DNA of 64,000 bases from Mucilaginibacter lappiensis. GTDB taxonomy: Bacteria > Bacteroidota > Bacteroidia > Sphingobacteriales > Sphingobacteriaceae. The translations under genes and the position numbers were made by a program. The first letter of the stretch is position 1. Each line of letters starts with the position of its first letter. Shown in pieces: positions 34,673-44,700 of this stretch. The stretch lies in the NCBI RefSeq assembly GCF_900155965.1, contig NZ_FTMG01000012.1, positions 1-64,000 of the forward strand. Direction: 5' to 3'. The notes below the pieces were generated by a model. It was given only the letters and a program-made list of their open reading frames with translations, searched no databases and was not told where the DNA came from.

Positions 34673-35989
34673 TCAGTCCCTACTATTCTTCTTATAAGCC
34701 AGCCATACATAAAACGGTATGCCACCCATCAGCAGTAAAAAACCATAGTAAACGGCTTCTTTACCCGTACCGGCAATGGTCCACAAGGCATAACCAAAAG
34801 CTAAAATAGCCAGTATCACTGCGCCTGTTAAACCATCTACTTGTTTTTGTTTTACCCGGATAATGAGGTATGACGCTGCCGAAAGCAGGTAAGGGATCAA
34901 TATAGATAACAGGGATAACAGCAGTAAAAAACGAAATTGCTCTACTAGTCCCTTGGTATAGTTCATGCTCATAAAAAGCGATACCATCACGCTGCTTACC
35001 AAAATGCCCACATAAGGCACACCCTTTTTATTCTTGCGGGTAAAGGCGGCGGGGAATAATTTATCGCTGGCAATGGCAAAAGGCATTTGGCCTTGTAGCA
35101 ATGTCCAGCCGTTGAGCGAGCCAAAGGCGGCAATAGCTATACCGGCACTCACCCAGTAACGGGCATTGCTGCCATATATCACTACGGCGGCATCGGCAAA
35201 TGGAGTAACCGAATGTTTTAAAGCCTCCGCCGGGATAATCCCGATCACGCTAAAGCTGCTCAGGATATAAACTAATGTCGCGATCAACAAGCCCAGTAAA
35301 GTAGCCCTGGGAATGGTTTTTTCGGGATTGGCTACGCTGCCGGCAGGTACCGTGGCGCTTTCAATGCCAATAAAGGCAAACATGGTCATGGTAGCCGTAG
35401 CGGTTAAGGCGCCGTATATAGTTGTACCACTACCATTAAAAGGCGAAAAGTTTTTGGCTTGTATAAAAAACAGGCCGCCGATGGCCACCAGTATCAACGG
35501 GGTTACCTTTAATATAGTGGTAACCAGCTGAACCTTGCCTCCGGTTACCACGCCGCGAGTATTAATATAGGTAAGCAGCCATATGGTACATAAGCCTGTA
35601 GCTATGGCAGTGATTGCACTGGAAGCCAGCACCGGGAAAAAGGTACTCAGCGCGCTTACAAATGATATGGTGATGGCCGCATTAGCGCAGGCTACAGCCA
35701 GGTAATAACCCCAGGCCACCAGAAAACCGGCAAAATCACCCAGGCCGTTGCGAGTATACGCATAAGGGCCACCCGTAGCGTGCGGCAACAACTTGCTCAG
35801 ATTACTGAAAACCTTGGCCAAAAAGTAGGAGCCTATAGCCGAAAATACCCAACCCAATAAGCCGATACTGCCATAGGAGGCCATAGCTGCCGGCATTAAA
35901 AATACGCCAGCGCCTATCATATTACCAACCACCAGGGAGGTACTGGTCCATAAACCTAATTTATTTTTTTCGGAGGATGATGCAGGCAT
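34673..35989 (-). CDS. APC family amino acid permease
   Basis: This 438-residue inner-membrane protein has about 12 membrane helices. The N-terminal LWTSTSLVVGNMIGAGVFLMP carries the APC-superfamily GxG substrate-loop motif, and LPHATGGPYAYTRNGLG and FIGIESATVPAG match the AdiC/YjeH-like group of antiporters and exporters. Substrate is not evident. I set the start at ATG 35989 because an exact TAnnTTTG box at 36009-36016 lies inside the longer frame that begins at 36037. It is convergent with the GH92 gene and unrelated to the PUL. Confidence 0.85.
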   Translation of the reverse strand: MPASSSEKNKLGLWTSTSLVVGNMIGAGVFLMPAAMASYGSIGLLGWVFSAIGSYFLAKVFSNLSKLLPHATGGPYAYTRNGLGDFAGFLVAWGYYLAVACANAAITISFVSALSTFFPVLASSAITAIATGLCTIWLLTYINTRGVVTGGKVQLVTTILKVTPLILVAIGGLFFIQAKNFSPFNGSGTTIYGALTATATMTMFAFIGIESATVPAGSVANPEKTIPRATLLGLLIATLVYILSSFSVIGIIPAEALKHSVTPFADAAVVIYGSNARYWVSAGIAIAAFGSLNGWTLLQGQMPFAIASDKLFPAAFTRKNKKGVPYVGILVSSVMVSLFMSMNYTKGLVEQFRFLLLLSLLSILIPYLLSAASYLIIRVKQKQVDGLTGAVILAILAFGYALWTIAGTGKEAVYYGFLLLMGGIPFYVWLAYKKNSRD

Positions 35990-36008
35990 AGCTGTCAATA
36001 ATTTTTTG

Positions 36009-36016
36009 CAAAGATA
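36009..36016 (-). promoter_or_regulatory. -7 promoter box of the permease gene
   Basis: On the minus strand this reads TATCTTTG, an exact TAnnTTTG match, 19 nt before ATG 35989. No good -33 element is seen, so it is only a candidate. Confidence 0.45.
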
Positions 36017-36143
36017 AGATAGCATATTTATTTGCACTATTCTTCAAAAATGGATAGATGGATCAGAATAAGTATTATCAGTATATAGTAGTTGTTAAAA
36101 TAAGTTAAAATTGAATTAATAGTCAAGTAGTTGCACTAATTTT

Positions 36144-36878
36144 ATGAAGCCGATGAATCCTAAAATCCTGATATTGTTTTTCATTATTTATTTAACGCCA
36201 TTGAGTGGGGTTAAAGGGCAGGTGGCTAAGATACAAAAGGGGTTGATACTTAAAAGTGGTACTGCTGCCAGATTAGGAGATGTGCAGGTTTTAAATAAGC
36301 GCAGCCATGTCGCCCTCAGGTCTAACACAGTAGGCACATTCGGTATCGTGGCTTTACCGGGTGATACCCTGCAATTTTCAAGTGCTAATTACTTAACCGG
36401 GGAATTGGTTGTAACTGATTTTGCCGATAAACTCATCTATCTGCAACCTGTTATTGAATTGGCCGAAGTAGTGATCAGAGAGAACTCCCTTGTTAAAGAG
36501 CTCCGGGAAACCCAGATGGGATACCGGAAAAAGAGTGTTTTTTATACCGGCACACCACATTATTACTACCTGTTTTTAAAACCGATGACCTTTATATATG
36601 AAAATTTTAAGAGCGAGGTTAAGCAGGCCCGGAGATTTAACCGCTTTGCCAAACAGGAGTTAACCGTTTATGAAATCACCAAACGCTTTAATGATTCATT
36701 GATAAAAAAGGTTGTTCCTGTTAAAGCCAATGAAATTGACGATTTCAGGGTGGATTATGCACCTACCTTACAACGGTTGAATACCATGAGCGATTATGAC
36801 CTCATCAATTATATCAGAGATAGTTATGAGGATTATAAAAAGAAAAGCGCTGATAAAAGGACACCTCATCAGCTGTGA
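36144..36878 (+). CDS. Exported CarboxypepD-regulatory-like protein
   Basis: This 244-residue protein has a signal peptide (about 1-26, ending GVKGQ) and a carboxypeptidase-regulatory-like beta-sandwich (about 30-115) with ILKSGTAARLGDVQVLNKRS and FGIVALPGDTLQFSSANY. The C-terminal half is helical and charged, with YENFKSEVKQARRFNRF. Such stand-alone proteins are frequent in Bacteroidota envelopes and their function is unknown. It is a single gene; no partner is evident. Confidence 0.65.
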   Translation: MKPMNPKILILFFIIYLTPLSGVKGQVAKIQKGLILKSGTAARLGDVQVLNKRSHVALRSNTVGTFGIVALPGDTLQFSSANYLTGELVVTDFADKLIYLQPVIELAEVVIRENSLVKELRETQMGYRKKSVFYTGTPHYYYLFLKPMTFIYENFKSEVKQARRFNRFAKQELTVYEITKRFNDSLIKKVVPVKANEIDDFRVDYAPTLQRLNTMSDYDLINYIRDSYEDYKKKSADKRTPHQL

Positions 36879-37006
36879 TATTTATATCCCTGCTATTTTA
36901 TCCTGATCCAATAAAAAACACATCATTATTTAAACATTTATAGCGTAAGATCCGTTGTAGCTGCATACATCTATTGTTTTGATACATCAACCTTTCAACC
37001 TCTCCA

Positions 37007-38755
37007 ATGAAAAACCGCGCCATTTTATTTTTGACGGCTATTGCCGCGTTTTTTATCATCAGTTTTACCATTACCGGGAATAAGGATACTTTACCAGTTG
37101 CTGATAAAAATAACGGAGGCTTGTTTTTACCAGGTCATTTCAGGGCTGTAGTGGTAGTGGATAGCCTGGCAGGGCGCGCCCGCCATCTGGCTGTTAATGA
37201 TAATGGCGATGTATATGTAAAGCTCCGTTTTCCTGACTCTATAGGCGGGAATGTGGCATTGAGAGATACCAATCATGATGGTAAAGCGGATATCATCCAA
37301 AAATTCGCGAATTATGAAGATAAGGGGAGTTATGGCACAGCTATGCGTATCCATAAGGGGTATCTTTATTTCAGTTCGGAAATCAATGTATACCGGGTGA
37401 AACTTAATCCAAATTCCCTGGTGCCCGATGGTAAATTGGAGCTGATTGTGCATGATTCCCACGGCGAACACGAGCATGATGCCAAGCCTTTAGCGTTTGA
37501 TAATAAGGGGCATATATATGTAGCTTTCGGTGCGCCTTCCAATGCCTGCCAGGAACAAAACAGGGTTCCCGGATCTATGGGTATTGAAGGTTGCCCGCTG
37601 CTGAAAGAAAATGGTGGTATCTGGCGTTTCGATGAAGACAAGCCCAATCAGTTGCAGGCTGATGGTATGCGTTATGCTACCGGACTGCGCAGCATTGTGG
37701 CCATGGATTGGAACACAGCCGAGAACTGTTTATACGTAGTGGCGCATGGGCGCGATGATCTGCGCCTGCAATTTCCTAAATTATTTACCCCATGGGAAAG
37801 CGCTGTATCACCTGCTGAAGAGTTTTTAAAAATTAAGGAGGGTACGGATGCTGGCTGGCCATACTATTATTATGACCCTATTAAAAAGAAGAAACTTTTA
37901 AACCCTGAATATGGCGGGGATGGTAAAAAAGTGGGAGATGGCGCCAAATACGCTCAGCCTATTATGGCTTTCCCGGCTCACTGGGCGCCGAATGATCTGT
38001 TGTTTTATACAGGTAACCAGTTCCCTGCAAGGTATAAAAACGGGGCATTTATAGCGTTTCATGGTTCTACCAACAGATCGCCTTATCCGCAGGCGGGTTT
38101 CTTTATTTGCTTTGTGCCTTTTAAAGGAGGAAAACCTGCTGGTCCTTGGGAGATTTTTGCCGATGGATTTGCGGGCCATACCACGATAGTGAGTGTGAGC
38201 GATGCGATTTACCGTCCGATGGGGGTATCGCAAGGGCCAGATGGCTCCTTATATGTAAGTGAAACGGAGAAGGGGAAGGTATGGCGCATATTTTATCAGG
38301 GCGACAAAACCAAATTCACAACAGCGCAGTTAGCGAAGATGGAATTACGGAAAAAACTACCAAGCTTTAAAACCCCCGACGTAATGCGCAATAACCTGAT
38401 GAGTGGTATGCTGACCGGGGGCGCTAAACTGTATGCTACCTATTGTACTAACTGCCATCAGAAAAATTGTAAAGGCGATGGTAATCTTTTTCCGCCGCTT
38501 GCCGGGTCTGAATGGGTTACCGGGGGCAAATACATGGAAAAGGAAACGGCCATCCGGGTACTGCTTAATGGTTTGGAAGGCCCGGTTAAGGTTAAAAATG
38601 TACCTTATAATAGTGTAATGCCCAAGCATAATTTTCTGACTGATGATCAGATAGCCCAAGTATTAACCTATATCCGCAATAATTTCGGGAACAATAGTAG
38701 CCTGGTTACCGCATTAGAAGTAAAAAAAGTACGTGCAAGTTTGAAAGTAAAATAA
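37007..38755 (+). CDS. PQQ-type sugar dehydrogenase-like propeller fused to cytochrome c
   Basis: This 582-residue exported protein has an N-terminal hydrophobic signal or anchor (about 5-22). Residues about 40-440 form a soluble glucose/sorbosone-dehydrogenase-like beta propeller: GMRYATGLRSIVAMDWN, DAGWPYYYYDP, GAFIAFHGSTNR and YRPMGVSQGPDGSLYVSE. Residues about 465-565 form a c-type cytochrome with the haem site CTNCH and a late Met in NSVMPKHNFLTDDQI as probable axial ligand. It would oxidise a sugar or alcohol in the periplasm and pass electrons to the respiratory chain. No PQQ biosynthesis gene is visible, so cofactor and substrate are open. Confidence 0.8.
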   Translation: MKNRAILFLTAIAAFFIISFTITGNKDTLPVADKNNGGLFLPGHFRAVVVVDSLAGRARHLAVNDNGDVYVKLRFPDSIGGNVALRDTNHDGKADIIQKFANYEDKGSYGTAMRIHKGYLYFSSEINVYRVKLNPNSLVPDGKLELIVHDSHGEHEHDAKPLAFDNKGHIYVAFGAPSNACQEQNRVPGSMGIEGCPLLKENGGIWRFDEDKPNQLQADGMRYATGLRSIVAMDWNTAENCLYVVAHGRDDLRLQFPKLFTPWESAVSPAEEFLKIKEGTDAGWPYYYYDPIKKKKLLNPEYGGDGKKVGDGAKYAQPIMAFPAHWAPNDLLFYTGNQFPARYKNGAFIAFHGSTNRSPYPQAGFFICFVPFKGGKPAGPWEIFADGFAGHTTIVSVSDAIYRPMGVSQGPDGSLYVSETEKGKVWRIFYQGDKTKFTTAQLAKMELRKKLPSFKTPDVMRNNLMSGMLTGGAKLYATYCTNCHQKNCKGDGNLFPPLAGSEWVTGGKYMEKETAIRVLLNGLEGPVKVKNVPYNSVMPKHNFLTDDQIAQVLTYIRNNFGNNSSLVTALEVKKVRASLKVK

Positions 38756-38774
38756 TGACTTCAAATACAATGAT

Positions 38775-41342
38775 TTAGTTGTTAACCTTTACTTTTAGTG
38801 CCAGAACTTCGCTTTTAGGCGATATAAACACATCAACGCTTAAACCACATTCACGTAATAAGCGGGTATGGTTGTAAGATACCTGTTTGTACAATTGGGG
38901 GTCAAGATTTAATAGCACCTCGTTGTTCAAAATGCTGGCATAAATGAACAGTTTTGACAATTTATTGCCCGATTCGTCAGAAACCTGGTTTAAGCAATTC
39001 AAATAACTATTAATAGCTGAGTAATCATTACTTGAGATAGCATTTTTTATTTTAAGCCCATAAAACAATGATTTCATAAAAGGGGTAAATAAATATTCTT
39101 CCTGTTTATGCGAAGCCGAAATTTCATCGTTGTTTTTCAACAGGCTGGTTTGTTTATCCAGTAAAAAATAAGCGTCAGACTCGGCTACCTTTAAAAAGAA
39201 ATTATAGGCGAATGATGTTTCGGCGCTAGTTTTATCTATGGTATAAAGTGCGTTAACAAATCTTAATGTTTTATGTGGCTTACGGCAAATAAAAGTGGAG
39301 TAGGCAGATAACAAGAAAATAAGATCATTCGCTTTTCTATTATGTACGGTTTCACTTTGTTTTGGCGGATTGAAGTAGAAGCGGGTGATCTCGGCAAAAA
39401 AGTCCTTCCTGATCATGCCATATTTCAGGTACTGATAAATAGCATTGAGGCAATGCAATGGGTTAATGGCAAATTGATGGAAATCATCCTGCGGGAAGCT
39501 TTTTAATTTCGCCAGGTGATCTTCCAGTTGCTTCAAATCCAACTGAAGTATGGCTATAGTAGCCAAAGCAGTGTAAGTAAGTACCTTTTTATGGTCAGAA
39601 AGCTCAAACTTTAATAAAGTTTGCAGTACTTTTTTGTAATCAGTATTGACCAGCTCTAATCCAAAAAAGTAATAAAAAAATCCGTCGCTGCAATCCTGCT
39701 TAAAAAAATTGGCAGTAGCTTCAGCGTTGGTCGACCCAAAGCAGACTCGCTGGAGCAAATCGCCTAAAAAAATGATGAGCTCCGATTTTTCTTTAGGATT
39801 AAGGTTGGTTTGGGCTAAAAGTTCAAAGCTTTCCTGCTGTCCGTTTTTAACAGCGTGTATTACACACCATTTGATAACCGGCAATTTATGCTCACTGTCA
39901 TTAAAAGCATTATTGATCTGTTTGATCAATTGCAGGTCAAAACGTTGGTTATTATCCAAAAGCAGCTTGCGGGCAATGGTAAATTCCAGGAAGTTATTGT
40001 TGCCGAACTGAACAAGGGTTTTAAACTGAAAATCGTTGCTTGAATTGATTTCCCGTAAAAATCCAATACTTAACAATTCATTATAAGCGTGGCTGTATTG
40101 TTTAAGCAGGTCGTTGCACTTAAATTTATCCAGCTCATATATACCGGCCTGAAAATCCATTTCATCAACCAATCCTTTTAACAGGAGGATTTTTTCGGTT
40201 GCGTAGTGGCCCAGGTAAACCTTATTCAATATGAATATGGAAATGAGCTCATATATACAAATGTGATCAATGTTGTTGAGCGAAAAATTGTTCTTATTCT
40301 GTTTATAATAGAATTGGAAATATAAAGGATGGTTGAAATTGTTGGCCACATCAATGGCGATCAGATTCTGAACGTCGGGATTTATTTTGCGGCTAAGTTC
40401 TTTGATCTCCTGGATGTTGAACAGCGGCACATTGGTGGTGAGGTCATGATCTGTTATAAAACCGGTAAACCAGTTTTTAAGACCAAACTCCATATTGTGT
40501 TTATTATTGATCCAGTTGGCAGACCGCATAGTTAAAACCAGTTTAAACCACTCGTGTGATTGATAAAAGGAAAAAATATCCATTAACTGGGTCAATACCA
40601 GTTCAAACTGATCATTTTTGAACATATGTTCATCAAAGCCATCAATAACAAGATAAAACCTGCCGTCGTTACGTTTATTGATGTCAAATAGTGCTTCAAT
40701 ATCTTCTTCCTGTGAGTAGCCAAGCAAGGCCAGCAGCCAATCGTTCAGATCGCGCCCACTTAAAAAAACGTTCATTAAAGCGCTGCTGCTAAAAAACAAG
40801 ATGATATCGTTACTGTCTGATTCTAATTTTTCATCTATCCAATGGCAAAGACCGATGGTTTTTCCATAGCCCGATGGTGCGGCAAATACGGTTGCGGTGT
40901 AATCGCCCCTTAAAAACTCATCAAAATGATCATCGATAAATTTGCGGCGGATGGTTTGGCCGAAAGGGATACCAGAACGATTTTTTAAAGCCTGAAGCGT
41001 AAAATGAGTAATCTTTGCCGCATTTTGACTTAGAGTTTTCCAATCCACATGTTCGTTTTGGAATTTTTCGGAGGGTACGCTTTCACGTTCGCAAAAATCA
41101 TCCCAGCCTTCGTAGTCACAAAATTTCGCTAAAACATCAATAGTGAACAATGATGGTTTGAATTTGCTATAGGCAAAACCGTACACCCGTTTCAAAGTGG
41201 TTTCACTTACGGTTAATTTTGTTTTTGAATATATTTGAAATGCAAGCGCCTTGCAGTCACCCGGAGTAATGCTTCTGATATTGGCATTGGCGAGTACTTT
41301 GGATTTCAACGTTTCAAACTGAATTGGTGAAAAGGATATCAT
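38775..41342 (-). CDS. STAND-type NTPase, probable regulator
   Basis: This 855-residue cytoplasmic protein has an N-terminal domain of about 85 residues with a helix-turn-helix-like pattern (LTVSETTLKRVYGFAYSKFK, then CDYEGWDDF). It is followed by a P-loop NTPase: Walker A APSGYGKT near residue 152 and Walker B FYLVIDGFDE near 225. The C-terminal 500 residues are helical and probably form repeats. This resembles STAND signal-transduction ATPases, which switch on after ligand binding. It is divergent from the giant adhesin gene across a 359-nt gap and may regulate it. ATG 41342 is used; the longer frame starts with TTG. An anti-phage role is possible for STAND proteins, but nothing here supports it. 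Confidence 0.65.
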   Translation of the reverse strand: MISFSPIQFETLKSKVLANANIRSITPGDCKALAFQIYSKTKLTVSETTLKRVYGFAYSKFKPSLFTIDVLAKFCDYEGWDDFCERESVPSEKFQNEHVDWKTLSQNAAKITHFTLQALKNRSGIPFGQTIRRKFIDDHFDEFLRGDYTATVFAAPSGYGKTIGLCHWIDEKLESDSNDIILFFSSSALMNVFLSGRDLNDWLLALLGYSQEEDIEALFDINKRNDGRFYLVIDGFDEHMFKNDQFELVLTQLMDIFSFYQSHEWFKLVLTMRSANWINNKHNMEFGLKNWFTGFITDHDLTTNVPLFNIQEIKELSRKINPDVQNLIAIDVANNFNHPLYFQFYYKQNKNNFSLNNIDHICIYELISIFILNKVYLGHYATEKILLLKGLVDEMDFQAGIYELDKFKCNDLLKQYSHAYNELLSIGFLREINSSNDFQFKTLVQFGNNNFLEFTIARKLLLDNNQRFDLQLIKQINNAFNDSEHKLPVIKWCVIHAVKNGQQESFELLAQTNLNPKEKSELIIFLGDLLQRVCFGSTNAEATANFFKQDCSDGFFYYFFGLELVNTDYKKVLQTLLKFELSDHKKVLTYTALATIAILQLDLKQLEDHLAKLKSFPQDDFHQFAINPLHCLNAIYQYLKYGMIRKDFFAEITRFYFNPPKQSETVHNRKANDLIFLLSAYSTFICRKPHKTLRFVNALYTIDKTSAETSFAYNFFLKVAESDAYFLLDKQTSLLKNNDEISASHKQEEYLFTPFMKSLFYGLKIKNAISSNDYSAINSYLNCLNQVSDESGNKLSKLFIYASILNNEVLLNLDPQLYKQVSYNHTRLLRECGLSVDVFISPKSEVLALKVKVNN

Positions 41343-41701
41343 AGGCTCAAGCAATTAGGTTAATAGGTTAGCATTTATATTACGCAATTAATCTGAATAG
41401 GTTGTTGTTATTTATACAATTAACGTTACTGCTATTATTATACGGGGGTAATATCAAATAATGTTGCAGTCATATTTTACCCGAATATTGGGTTTTTACC
41501 ATATTTTACTGTGTTTACGAAAAATGTAGAGCCATAGGTTTTAAAATAATATTTAATGAACAAAATGAACAATAATTAAGTGTTGTGAATGATAATTGAA
41601 CCTGTCTTAATAAGTGAATAAGATGTATTAATAATTATCCTCAAGCGGTATGTAGTTTTGAAAGGTGTAACTATTTGCACCTACCTTAACTTCATATTTG
41701 C
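41343..41701. promoter_or_regulatory. Divergent control region between NTPase and adhesin
   Basis: This AT-rich gap contains a 10-bp direct repeat CATATTTTAC at 41471-41480 and 41500-41509 (29 nt apart), and a dyad AGGTG ... CACCT (about 41662-41681) close to the adhesin start. CATATTTG at about 41693-41700 resembles a -7 box, but it lies directly before the ATG. The sites are candidates for regulator binding; none is proven. Confidence 0.35.
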
Positions 41702-44700
41702 ATGAGAACCTTTACCTTTTATTGCAGGTACATAATAGTTTTATGCCTGCTATTGTGTGCTACAAGCCAAATATTCGGACAACGCCATTTTGCAACTACT
41801 CAGCAAAGCGGCGCTACAGGTTTACTTTGCTTGGGCTGCGTGGTTAATAATCAAGGCAATGCCATTGATGCAAATCTGCAAACGTATTCTACTTTAAACG
41901 TAACGGTTGGTCTTATAGCATCAACTTACCAGGAACTTATATTTCCAACTACAGTTCCGGCTAACACGCCACTGACCATTAAATTGGGAACTGGTGATAA
42001 CCTGCTTGATGTAACACTTTTGGGAGGGGTAACTATTACTCCGTATAATGGCAGCGTAGCAGGTACCCCGGTTACTGCGCCTACATTAGCAAGTGTGGCC
42101 AGCAACAATAATCAACTGGAGTTAATTTATGCGCCAACACAGGCTTATGACAGGGTAAGGGTAACACTTAGCGGTGGTTTGTTAGGAGCGCTAAGCAGTA
42201 TATATCTGTACGATGCATTTTACACTACTCCCGGGCCACCGGTTTGTAACACGCCTTATGACGAATTACATGGTATATCATCAGCATTGCTTGGTCTGGG
42301 ATTAAACGTAGGAGGGGTAGCAAATCCTCAAAATGCTATTGACGGTAATTTAAATACAGCATCCACCCTTAACGCGGGTGTTGGTGCGTTAGGTGCATTT
42401 GCGCAACAAACAATTGTTTTTCAATCGGCATCAACTGTCGGCGATTCCGTAAAGCTGACGTTAACCATACCCAAATCCCTGCTGGACGTGGGACTTCTTT
42501 CGAGTATATCCATATCCACTTTTAACGGCAATACCGATAATAATGACACGCAGTTCTTAAGCGCGTCATTACTTACTATACGCTTACTTGATTTTGCAAA
42601 TAACAGGCAGCGATTAACCGTCAGTTACGTGCCTCCAAAGGTATTTGACCGTGTACAGCTCCGGCTGGGCGGAGTGGCTAATGTACTCTCAACCCTTGAT
42701 CTGAATGAGGGCGAGATAGCGATACCTCAGCCAATCATAAAAGTTAATAATGTTGCTGTAACCACAGCGCAATTGTGCGCCGGTAGTACAGTTACATTAA
42801 ACGCTACCGCCAACCTGGCGGGTACAACCTTTAGCTGGTTCACCCAGCCAACAGGCGGTACTGCTGTATTTACAGGTGCAAGCTTTACTACACCTGCTTT
42901 AACTAATAATATTACTTATTATGTGTCGGCAACCCGACCGGGTTGTGCTACGGCGTCTACCCGTGCACCGGTAACTATTAATGTTAACCAAATTCCGGTA
43001 GCGCCTGTTGTTGCCAATGCTAATACTACCGTATGCCCCGGCTCAACAGCCATATTTGCGGCTACACCGGTAACCGGCGTTACTATCAACTGGTATGCAG
43101 CTGCAACCGGTGGTACGCCATTGTTTACAGGTAATACTTTTACCAGCCCGGCTTTAACCGCTACTACCAGCTATTATGCCGAAGCGGTAAGCGGCGGTAC
43201 CTGCGTAAGTACTACACGTACTAAAGTGACTGCTACTATAAGTCCGCTGCCTGTGGCGCCAACGCTTACCACACCAAACGTAACTATTTGCGATGGTGAT
43301 GTGGCCGTACTGGCCATTGCTTCGCCAGTAGCCGGACAAACCTATAATTGGTATGCAACTGCAACCGGCGGCACTCCATTGTTTACCGGCACTAATTTTA
43401 CCAGCCCGGCTTTAAGTGCAAACACTACTTATTATGCCGAAGCGGTTAATGCAGCAGGTTGTGTAAGCGGTACGCGTGCCGTAGCAACTGTGACTGTATC
43501 GCCTAAACCAGCTGCCCCGGTTTTGGCAGTAAATAATTCAACCATTGTAGCCGGCCAAACCGCTACTATCAATGTAAGCAATGCGCAAACAGGTATCACT
43601 TATAATTGGTATACTTCGGCTGCTGCTGCTACACCTGTATTTACAGGTAATCCGTACACGACACCGGCGCTTTTTAGCACCACTACTTATTATGTAGCTG
43701 CTGTTAACGCTGCAGGTTGCGAATCGGTTACCCGTACCCCAATAACGATCACCGTAACTATCAATACTAATTCGCCTTGTACATTTGCTAATCAGCAAAG
43801 TACCTCCATTAATGGTTTATGTTTACTGTGCGTTATTAATAATGGCGCCCTAGCCGCGGATGCAGACACCACTACGGCATCAACGATAACCGTACCGGTT
43901 GGGCTTTTAGGAGGATCGGCTTCACAAACATTGATATTCCCGAACCCGGGTTTTGCAGGCGATACCATTAAACTTGCCTTGCAGACACCCGGTGGTTTAG
44001 CCGATGTAAGCTTGCTTGGAGGTATAACTGTTGCTGTTTATAACGGCGCAACATTGGTAGGTACCTATCCGCTTAATAACACACTGCTCACGTTAAGGTT
44101 ACTGAGCGGAAGCGGTAAATATGCAGCCTATATACCAGCTGTTGGAAATTATGATCGTATAGTGGTAACCCTTAATTCGGGTGCTGCTACATTGCTTACT
44201 TCTTTACAGATCTATTACGCGGTGCAGCAATACCCTACACCTAAATTTAATCCAACTGCTCCCGAAATTTGTAAAGGCAGTCCGGCAACATTGAACATTA
44301 CTTCATCAGCACCCGCTAACGGAACTTTTAGCTGGTTCACCACGCCAACCGGTGGTACTGCTGTTCATACCGGAACATCTTACACTACGCCTGCGCTAAC
44401 CGCCAATACAACTTATTATGTAGAGTACAGCCGCAGCGGAAGCTGCGTAAGTCCAACAAGGGCGCCGGTACAAGTAATAGTTGATGATGCGCCAGTGAAA
44501 CCAGTTGTAACGCCTTCGAGCGCTACAATACTGGCCGGACAGACCGCTACTTTCAAAGCAACCGTTGTAAACGGCGCTACTATAAAATGGTATACTTCTG
44601 CAACCGGTGGTACGCCGGTGTTTACAGGCAGTACTTTCACTACGCCGGTATTGAATGCCAATACCACTTACTACGCCGAAGCCTCATTAGGCAGCTGCGT

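Noticed and set aside
34673..36037. Longer permease start at 36037
   Set aside because: An exact -7 promoter box lies within that extension, so transcription probably starts downstream of 36037.
38775..41342. Anti-phage STAND (Avs-like) defence gene
   Set aside because: There is no recognisable effector domain and no defence neighbours; its place beside an adhesin favours a regulatory reading.
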